Positions 58,718 to 64,000 of a stretch of DNA of 64,000 nucleotides are shown here, one piece after another; the first letter of the stretch is position 1, and every line of letters starts with the position of its first letter. Below the pieces are notes generated by a model. It saw nothing but the letters and a program-made list of their open reading frames with translations, was not told the origin of the DNA and did not search any database. The position numbers and the translations under genes were made by a program. The stretch comes from Mucilaginibacter sp. Bleaf8 (GTDB taxonomy: Bacteria > Bacteroidota > Bacteroidia > Sphingobacteriales > Sphingobacteriaceae): NCBI RefSeq assembly GCF_018390515.1, contig NZ_JAHBBK010000002.1, positions 477,743 through 541,742 of the forward strand, given 5' to 3'.

Positions 58718-59523
58718 CAGATTTGTTTTCATTGCAGGGTAAAACTGCAATCGTAACCGGTGCGCTTGGCCTTATTGGTAAAAAGCATTGTGAAGCACTG
58801 GCTGCGGCCGGTGCGCATGTAGTGGTGGCCGACAGGGATGAGATGCTGGCCAAAGCGTTTGCTCAACAATTGCCTGGCGGTCCACATTTAGGGTTGGCTA
58901 TTGATGTAACTAATAAGGCCTCGGTTATAACTGTTCGTGATACCATCCTTACGCATTATGCCACTATAGATATATTGGTAAACAATGCGGCCATTAACGA
59001 TATGTTCGAGAACCCCGCCATGGCGAAGGAATTATCGGCGTTTGAAAACTATCCGCTTGATGCCTTTCGGCAATCGCTTGATGTGAACATTACCGGCGTG
59101 TTTCTATGCGCGCAGGTGTTTGGCTCTGTAATGGCCGGGCAGGGCAGCGGCAGTATCATCAACATAGCATCCACTTACGGTATGGTTGGCCCCGATCAAA
59201 GTATTTACCGTAATGAAGAAGGGGAGCAGACTTTTTATAAATCGGCTGCTTACCCGGTTACTAAAGGTGCAGTTATCAACTTTACCCGCTTTTTGGCCGC
59301 TTACTGGGGCGAAAAAGGCATACGGGTAAACACCCTTTCGCCGGGAGGGGTGGAAAATAATCAAAATGAAATATTCATACAAAACTACGCAGCCAAAACA
59401 CTTTTAGGCCGTATGGCTCAGGCTACCGACTATCAGGGAGCGCTAATCTTTCTGGCCAGTGATGCATCCGCTTACATGACGGGCGCTAATCTGGTGGTTG
59501 ACGGCGGCTGGACAGCAATCTAA
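58714..59523 (+). CDS. SDR-family oxidoreductase in the surface-sugar cluster
   Basis: A 269-residue classical SDR: cofactor motif TGALGLIGKKH, NNAAIND, catalytic serine in NIASTYGMVG and the Tyr/Lys pair in SAAYPVTKGAV. It has the insertion around residues 165-180 (YRNEEGEQTFYKSAA) seen in PtmA-like SDRs of flagellin sugar clusters. It overlaps the aminotransferase by 4 bp. It likely oxidises or reduces one hydroxyl of the sugar intermediate. Confidence 0.82.
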   Translation: MTDLFSLQGKTAIVTGALGLIGKKHCEALAAAGAHVVVADRDEMLAKAFAQQLPGGPHLGLAIDVTNKASVITVRDTILTHYATIDILVNNAAINDMFENPAMAKELSAFENYPLDAFRQSLDVNITGVFLCAQVFGSVMAGQGSGSIINIASTYGMVGPDQSIYRNEEGEQTFYKSAAYPVTKGAVINFTRFLAAYWGEKGIRVNTLSPGGVENNQNEIFIQNYAAKTLLGRMAQATDYQGALIFLASDASAYMTGANLVVDGGWTAI

Positions 59524-59534
59524 ATCCTTAAATT

Positions 59535-60971
59535 ATGAACGAGATATTGAAACAAAAAGCAACTTTAATTCAGCTTTTACTTACCGATTGTGATGGGGTT
59601 TTAACCGATGCCGGCGTGTATTACGGCGAGCAGGGCGAGCATTTGAAAAAATTTAGTTTGCGTGATGGTATGGGGGTGGAGCGTCTGCGCAAGTATGCAG
59701 GTATACAAACCGGCATCATCACCGGCGAACGCTCGCCATCGGTTGCTATGCGGGCCGAAAAGCTGCAGATCACCGAACTGCATTTGGGGGTGAAAAACAA
59801 AGCTGCCGCTTTTACCGAAATTATTAACCGCCTGGGCTTGCAGCCGCATGAGGTTGCCTACATTGGTGATGATTATAATGACCTGGACATAATGCAGATG
59901 GTGGGCATAAGTGCATGCCCGGCCGATGCCTTGCCGCAGGTAAAAAAGATGGTAGATTTTGTTTGCGAACTTCCCGGCGGTGCAGGATGTTTCCGCGAGT
60001 TAGCGGAGTGGATTATAGAAGCTAAAAATGAAGCATTGATGAGCCCGTTAGGGCAGGGATATATCACCTTGTCTAACGGCCGCAAGATAGGCAAGGAACA
60101 GCCCGCATACATCATAGCCGAAATTGGTATTAACCACAACGGTTCGCTCGAGATTGCCAAAAAGCTGATCGACGAAGCGGTGGCAGCGAAAGCAGATGCG
60201 GTGAAATTTCAGAAACGTACGCCCGAAATATGCGTACCGAAAGACCAGTGGGACATTATGCGCGATACGCCCTGGGGCCGTATATCTTACATCGAGTACA
60301 AGCGCAAAACAGAGTTCGGTATAGTCGAGTACGCTGCTATTGACCAGTATTGCAAAAAGCTGGGCATCGATTGGTTTGTATCGCCGTGGGATACCAATGC
60401 GGTTGATTTTATGGAGCAGTTTGATACCGTTATTTATAAACTGGCTTCAGCATCGCTCACCGACTTTGCCCTGATACAACGCATACTCGAAACAGGTAAG
60501 CCGTTAATGCTGTCTACCGGTATGTCAACCATTGCTGAAATTGAGCGTACCATGGTTTACATACGCGATTATGATGAGAATTATCCGTTGTGTATCGCGC
60601 ATTCTACTTCAGCGTACCCTTGTCCGCCACAGGAGCTGAACCTGAAAATGATTCAGACTTTAGGGGCTAAATATCCCGGTATTCCGGTGGGGTACTCCGG
60701 TCATGAAACAGGGCTGGCAACCACTGTAGCTGCCGTAGCTATGGGTGCAACTTTTGTGGAGCGCCACTTTACGCTGGATAGGGCCATGTGGGGATCTGAT
60801 CATGCCGCATCTGTAGAACCACAGGGCTTACAGCGCCTGGTGCGTGATATTCGCGATGCCGAGACCGCAGCCGGTGATGGTATCAAAAAAGTGTACGATT
60901 CGGAACTGGCACCCATGAAAAGGCTACGTGTAAACATTAGCGATGAGTATAAAGAAAAACCGGTGATGTAA
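59535..60971 (+). CDS. KdsC-like phosphatase fused to NeuB-like 3-deoxy-ulosonate synthase
   Basis: A 478-residue bifunctional protein. Residues about 1-165 are a HAD phosphatase of the KdsC type: nucleophile Asp18 and acid/base Asp20 in LTDCDGVLTDAG and the metal loop GDDYNDLD at 111-118. Residues about 185-465 are a NeuB-type TIM barrel: AYIIAEIGINHNGSLEIAKK, DAVKFQKRT, LSTGMSTIAEIE, VGYSGHETG and ERHFTLDRAMWGSDHA. NeuB condenses phosphoenolpyruvate with a sugar aldehyde; KdsC removes the phosphate of the product. The fusion implies a phosphorylated substrate, dephosphorylated straight after condensation. The C-terminal SAF (antifreeze-like) domain common in NeuB appears to be missing. Confidence 0.85.
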   Translation: MNEILKQKATLIQLLLTDCDGVLTDAGVYYGEQGEHLKKFSLRDGMGVERLRKYAGIQTGIITGERSPSVAMRAEKLQITELHLGVKNKAAAFTEIINRLGLQPHEVAYIGDDYNDLDIMQMVGISACPADALPQVKKMVDFVCELPGGAGCFRELAEWIIEAKNEALMSPLGQGYITLSNGRKIGKEQPAYIIAEIGINHNGSLEIAKKLIDEAVAAKADAVKFQKRTPEICVPKDQWDIMRDTPWGRISYIEYKRKTEFGIVEYAAIDQYCKKLGIDWFVSPWDTNAVDFMEQFDTVIYKLASASLTDFALIQRILETGKPLMLSTGMSTIAEIERTMVYIRDYDENYPLCIAHSTSAYPCPPQELNLKMIQTLGAKYPGIPVGYSGHETGLATTVAAVAMGATFVERHFTLDRAMWGSDHAASVEPQGLQRLVRDIRDAETAAGDGIKKVYDSELAPMKRLRVNISDEYKEKPVM

Positions 60972-60979
60972 TCCAAACT

Positions 60980-61906
60980 ATGGCACAAAATCAGCTGCTT
61001 ACCATAACTACCGGCATACTGGTTTGCTGGGTTATTATCATTATTGCCTGGGAACGGATTGCCCCTTACCGCAAGGGCCTGCCATTTTTTAGGGAAGGTT
61101 TTTGGGTGGATTTGGTATGGTATACACTGATTCAGAGCTATTTTTTAAAGATACTCATCTTTGATTATATCATAGCACCTGTACGGCAACACGTACATTG
61201 GGCTGACTGGCACCTGCTGCAAAGCTGGCCATTGGCTGTACAGGTGCTGTTTTTTGTGCTGACGCATGATTTATACATTTATCTGTTTCATCGCTTTCAG
61301 CACAGTAACAAATATTTTTGGCGCATACACGAGGCACATCATTCAGGCAAGCAGGTTGATTTTTTGGCCGGCTCACGCTCGCATGTGCTCGAGATTGTGA
61401 TTAACCAAACCATCGAGTTTGCGCCTATCATCCTGTTAGGTGCCGATCCGGCCGTGATTCCCATCAAGGCGCTGGTTGATGCTATGTTCGGGATGTTTAT
61501 CCATGCCAACATCCGCGTTAATTTAGGCAGGCTCAAATACTTCATCAACACACCCGAACTGCACTTGTGGCACCATGCCAACTATCAGGAAGTGTTTCAT
61601 GCCAATTTTTCAACCAAATTCTCTTTTTGGGATTACCTGTTCGGAACGGCTTATGACCCCGGCCATGCGCCCGGCAACCAGCCCGAAAACTGGGGCCTGG
61701 GCTATGCCTTTCCAAAAGATTATTTTCTGCAGCATGCTTTCTCATTTAAACGCTTTGATGAGCAGAAGTTACTCCGGTACAAGCTGTTTACTCAATATTA
61801 TCACTTACGTCCGGCCATAATTAAAAAGCTTTCAGGTATTACCCATAAGATGGGTTCTAAGCCTAAGGCATCTGTGTTAAAACAGCAAGAAGAAACCGTG
61901 TGGTAA
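60980..61906 (+). CDS. Fatty acid hydroxylase/sterol desaturase superfamily membrane protein
   Basis: A 308-residue integral membrane protein with about four hydrophobic segments (ITTGILVCWVIIIIAWE and others). The histidine clusters of the di-iron family are present: THDLYIYLFHRFQH, RIHEAHHSG and ELHLWHHANYQE, plus HANIRVN. Members hydroxylate or desaturate lipids, sterols or carotenoids using O2. It lies 8 bp after the KdsC-NeuB gene and so is probably co-transcribed. A link to surface glycan or glycolipid modification is possible; substrate unknown. Confidence 0.85.
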   Translation: MAQNQLLTITTGILVCWVIIIIAWERIAPYRKGLPFFREGFWVDLVWYTLIQSYFLKILIFDYIIAPVRQHVHWADWHLLQSWPLAVQVLFFVLTHDLYIYLFHRFQHSNKYFWRIHEAHHSGKQVDFLAGSRSHVLEIVINQTIEFAPIILLGADPAVIPIKALVDAMFGMFIHANIRVNLGRLKYFINTPELHLWHHANYQEVFHANFSTKFSFWDYLFGTAYDPGHAPGNQPENWGLGYAFPKDYFLQHAFSFKRFDEQKLLRYKLFTQYYHLRPAIIKKLSGITHKMGSKPKASVLKQQEETVW

Positions 61907-61951
61907 GCTTCAAAGCTATCAATGCCCTGCCGTTAGATTTTGATAGGTATT

Positions 61952-61969
61952 ATTATGCTCAAGCATAAT
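61952..61969 (+). terminator. Possible weak terminator hairpin
   Basis: A 7-bp perfect stem ATTATGC/GCATAAT with a TCAA loop, 46 bp after the hydroxylase stop. No T run follows, so termination is uncertain. Confidence 0.3.
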
Positions 61970-62019
61970 GTGGTAAATGTTGAGCAAGGGTAATAACCTT
62001 AAATAAGCCCCGTTTTAAT

Positions 62020-62049
62020 GTTGATTTAATAAGGCGATGGGTATATTTG
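62020..62049 (+). promoter_or_regulatory. Bacteroidota-type promoter for the metallophosphoesterase gene
   Basis: TTG at 62021-62023 (-33 region), an 18-bp gap, then TATATTTG at 62042-62049, an exact TAnnTTTG -7 box. The ATG at 62071 lies 21 bp downstream. A TTG start codon at 62047 would fall inside the -7 box, which argues for the later ATG. Confidence 0.65.
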
Positions 62050-62070
62050 GCGCGTATCTATTCTATACGT

Positions 62071-63195
62071 ATGGCTTCTTCCAAATATACTACCCCGGTT
62101 TTTAAAAAAGATCAGCCGGATGATTCCTATAAATTTCAACCCTTACCTAAGCCTACCGGGCAATATCCATTCCGTTTGCCAATACAAGAGGTAATGCCGG
62201 GCATAAGCGAACAAAAGCTGGTTTTTCATATGGTAGGCGACACCGGGAGCATACGCAATCCCGACTATCAGCGACTGGTGGCCAATGCCATGCGGCTGCA
62301 ATATACCGAGGCTGATGGGGTAGAGAACAAGCCGCAGTTTCTGTACCATTTGGGCGATGTGGTATATAACCATGGTGAGGCCATCCGGTATGACGATCAG
62401 TTTTTTACGCCCTATCAAACTTATCCGGGCGAGATATTTGCCATACCCGGCAACCATGATAGCGATGTAAACCCCGAAAGCCAAGTGCCATACCACAGTT
62501 TAGAGGCTTTTAAGACTGTGTTTTGCGATACGCAGCGGCGTCAGGTACCATTTAGTAACAACAGTAACCGGTTAAGCATAGTTCAGCCAAACGTTTACTG
62601 GACGCTGCAAACATCCCTGGCCAATATCATCGGCTTATGCAGTAATGTGCCTAAGTACGGTATAATTACCTCCGAACAGCGCGAATGGTTCATCAATGAA
62701 TTGAAAGCTGCCGATGCGGAGCGCCCTGACAAAGCGTTATTAGTGTGCCTGCACCATGCGCCTTACACAGCTGATATAAATCATGGCTCAAGTCAGCCCA
62801 TGATCTCATTCCTGGAAGATGCCTTTGAAGAAGCCGGTGTAAGGCCGAACCTGGTTTTAAGCGGCCATGTACATAATTACCAGCGGCTATGCAAAACCTA
62901 TGCTGATGGGGTAAGCGTTCCATTTATTGTAGCAGGAGGAGGTGGCTATGATGAACTGCATGCCATAGCTGCTACAGATGATGAACGTTTTACCAACGAT
63001 AGTCCACTATTGAACGACGTGAAGCTGGAACAATACGTAGACAACCGGCATGGCTTTTTGAAGATAACAATCGAAAAGGAAAATACCGAGCTTACGCTAA
63101 CCGGCGAATATTATACCCTGCCACATGAACTGCCCGAAGGGAACGAAACGGAAGAGGCCGTTTTGGCCGACAGGTTTACTATTAACATTATATAA
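62071..63195 (+). CDS. Calcineurin-like metallophosphoesterase
   Basis: A 374-residue protein without a signal peptide, starting at ATG 62071 as indicated by the promoter. All metallophosphoesterase motifs are present: VGDTGSIRN, LGDVVYNHGE, PGNHDSD, CLHHAPY and SGHVHNYQR, giving the two-metal site. Between GNHD and HH there is an insertion with NNSNRLSIVQPNVYWTL. It resembles purple-acid-phosphatase-like and cyclic-nucleotide phosphodiesterase relatives; substrate unknown. It is a monocistronic gene bounded by its own promoter and a strong terminator. Confidence 0.85.
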   Translation: MASSKYTTPVFKKDQPDDSYKFQPLPKPTGQYPFRLPIQEVMPGISEQKLVFHMVGDTGSIRNPDYQRLVANAMRLQYTEADGVENKPQFLYHLGDVVYNHGEAIRYDDQFFTPYQTYPGEIFAIPGNHDSDVNPESQVPYHSLEAFKTVFCDTQRRQVPFSNNSNRLSIVQPNVYWTLQTSLANIIGLCSNVPKYGIITSEQREWFINELKAADAERPDKALLVCLHHAPYTADINHGSSQPMISFLEDAFEEAGVRPNLVLSGHVHNYQRLCKTYADGVSVPFIVAGGGGYDELHAIAATDDERFTNDSPLLNDVKLEQYVDNRHGFLKITIEKENTELTLTGEYYTLPHELPEGNETEEAVLADRFTINII

Positions 63196-63207
63196 GCAGC
63201 ATTTTAT

Positions 63208-63253
63208 ACTAAACAAACAAGCCGGGTATCAATATCCGGCTTGTTTGTTTAGT
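63208..63253. terminator. Bidirectional terminator
   Basis: A perfect 18-bp inverted repeat: the arm at 63208-63225 (ACTAAACAAACAAGCCGG) and its complement at 63236-63253, with a 10-base loop. T-rich on the 3' side of either strand. It separates the metallophosphoesterase from the converging acidic-protein gene. Confidence 0.85.
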
Positions 63254-63276
63254 GTTGGTATGTTTGTAAGGTATAA

Positions 63277-63510
63277 TTACAAACGATCGTCTGTTAGTCC
63301 GTCGTCTTCATCTTCATCATCAAAGTCTTCGGTGTCTAAGTCATCTTCATCGTCAAAATCATCATTATCTAAGTCTTCGTCATCAAAATCTTCCGTGTCG
63401 TCTAAATCTTCATCATCGGCAGCATACTCTTCGCCCGGAAAAGCATCATCGTCAGCTGCAAAATACAGTACATCTTGCAACTCGTTTAAGGTGTTGGTCA
63501 TCATTTCCAT
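63277..63510 (-). CDS. Very acidic small protein
   Basis: A 77-residue protein: the first 18 residues are ordinary (MTNTLNELQDVLYFA), and the rest is dominated by Asp and Glu with a repeated TEDFDDED unit seen twice. It has no signal peptide and no recognisable fold. It faces a bidirectional terminator, has a normal start codon and occupies an otherwise empty gap, which support a real gene. Acidic tails of this sort can bind basic proteins or cations, but no function is assigned. The opposite frame (Ser/Lys-rich) is a shadow of this repeat. Confidence 0.5.
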   Translation of the reverse strand: MEMMTNTLNELQDVLYFAADDDAFPGEEYAADDEDLDDTEDFDDEDLDNDDFDDEDDLDTEDFDDEDEDDGLTDDRL

Positions 63511-63648
63511 AAGTGTATTTGTTTTGTTTCAAGATACGCACATTATAATAAAATGATGAAAAATTTGTGTTATGAAATATTTAATCGCCCACAGGTCATA
63601 AAGCGAAATATTTAAAAGTATCATTACAAGTACTTAACAGAGCCTGCA

Positions 63649-63656
63649 TAGCTTTG
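63649..63656 (+). promoter_or_regulatory. Possible -7 promoter box of the DUF47 gene
   Basis: TAGCTTTG is an exact TAnnTTTG match, 19 bp before the ATG at 63676. A TTG at the -33 position is not evident. Confidence 0.4.
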
Positions 63657-63675
63657 CTCCCTTAAATACTTAGCT

Positions 63676-64000
63676 ATGTCCGTATCGTTGCTTAAATTCT
63701 TCCGGTCAAAAAATAATGTTTTCTTCGGCCTTTTTAACCAATCGGCAGCCAACAATGTTGAGATGGCCAAACTGCTATATAAGGCCGTAAGCAGTGACTC
63801 GGATCAGGAAATAGCTTTGCAGTTTAATCATATTAACCGGTTGAAGATGAAGGGAAATGATTTAAAGCATCAGGTATATGCTGTATCTTCAAAATCACTG
63901 ATCACTCCATTTGAGCGTGACGATATGTACGCTTTGGCATCTGCCATTAATGAGGTGTGCGATAGTATCCATGTTTCGGCAAGGCGCGTCAATCTGTATA
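63676..64000 (+). CDS. DUF47/PhoU-like protein, N-terminal part
   Basis: The frame from ATG 63676 stays open to the end of the window (108 codons). The start MSVSLLKFFRSKNNVFFGLF followed by NQSAANNVEMAKLLYKAV and TPFERDDMYALASAINEVCD matches DUF47 proteins, helical PhoU-like partners of Pit-type phosphate transporters. The family usually precedes a pit gene, which would lie outside the window. The gene is truncated here by the window edge. Confidence 0.8.
   Translation, partial: MSVSLLKFFRSKNNVFFGLFNQSAANNVEMAKLLYKAVSSDSDQEIALQFNHINRLKMKGNDLKHQVYAVSSKSLITPFERDDMYALASAINEVCDSIHVSARRVNLY

Noticed and set aside
59535..60971. Housekeeping Kdo synthesis for lipopolysaccharide
   Set aside because: The synthase half is NeuB-like, not KdsA, and the neighbours (transketolase pair, aminotransferase, SpsF) do not belong to the Kdo pathway.
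63290..63430. CRISPR-like or satellite repeat
   Set aside because: The short repeats are codon-periodic and explained by the repeated acidic residues of the encoded protein; there are no spacers.
63125..63556. Ser/Lys-rich + strand frame overlapping the acidic protein
   Set aside because: It is the complement of the Asp/Glu repeat, runs through the terminator hairpin and overlaps the end of the metallophosphoesterase gene.

Overview
The window reads as chromosomal DNA of a Bacteroidota bacterium, most likely a member of the Sphingobacteriaceae (Mucilaginibacter/Pedobacter-like). The evidence is a SusC/SusD pair, many secreted and lipoprotein carbohydrate-active enzymes, two sodium:solute symporters, TAnnTTTG-type promoter boxes and the general codon and GC character. 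No RNA genes, CRISPR arrays, insertion sequences or phage genes were seen. Family names are assigned by eye from motifs; no database search was run.

Region 1 (1-2214): the 3' end of a SusC-type TonB-dependent transporter and a complete SusD lipoprotein, closed by a strong terminator. This part looks more AT-rich than what follows.

Region 2 (2550-39131): nineteen genes on the + strand with no gap above 26 bp, apparently one 36.6-kb operon. They encode a PL1 pectate lyase, a beta-helix/DUF6298 protein, GH140, GH43, two beta-propeller sialidase-like proteins, an SGNH esterase, two GH2, two GH78, DUF3826, an alpha/beta-hydrolase, a Tat-exported TIM barrel, GH141, a Gfo/Idh oxidoreductase, a symporter, GH106 and GH127. 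GH140 + GH141 + GH127 + GH106/GH78 + GH2 is the type of toolkit used on the pectin rhamnogalacturonan II (RG-II); related RG-I use cannot be excluded.

Region 3 (39222-44065, - strand): a three-gene unit with fructose-1,6-bisphosphatase first, then an SGNH esterase and a DUF5703 (GH95-like) enzyme.

Region 4 (44372-52300): an AraC-type regulator divergent from an iron alcohol dehydrogenase, a DapA-type aldolase, a PdxA2-type dehydrogenase, a DUF1537 four-carbon acid sugar kinase, a second symporter and an SDR. I propose that this cassette degrades the seven-carbon RG-II sugar 3-deoxy-D-lyxo-heptulosaric acid (Dha). The aldolase would give pyruvate plus a four-carbon aldehyde-acid, the alcohol dehydrogenase would reduce this to D-threonate, and the kinase and PdxA2 would convert it to dihydroxyacetone phosphate. 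Products at triose level would explain the nearby gluconeogenic fructose-bisphosphatase. This is the most interesting hypothesis in the window.

Region 5 (52492-61906): a PI-PLC-like secreted protein, then a surface-sugar cluster. It holds a GT-B protein with an HP motif like CMP-sugar transferases, an SpsF-type cytidylyltransferase, a two-subunit transketolase, a glutamate-1-semialdehyde-aminotransferase-like enzyme, an SDR, a KdsC-NeuB fusion and a fatty-acid-hydroxylase-type membrane protein. It looks like a route to a CMP-activated 3-deoxy-ulosonic acid that does not start from UDP-GlcNAc.

Region 6 (62020-64000): a metallophosphoesterase with a clear promoter, a very acidic small protein on the - strand, and the start of a DUF47/PhoU-like gene that runs off the window.
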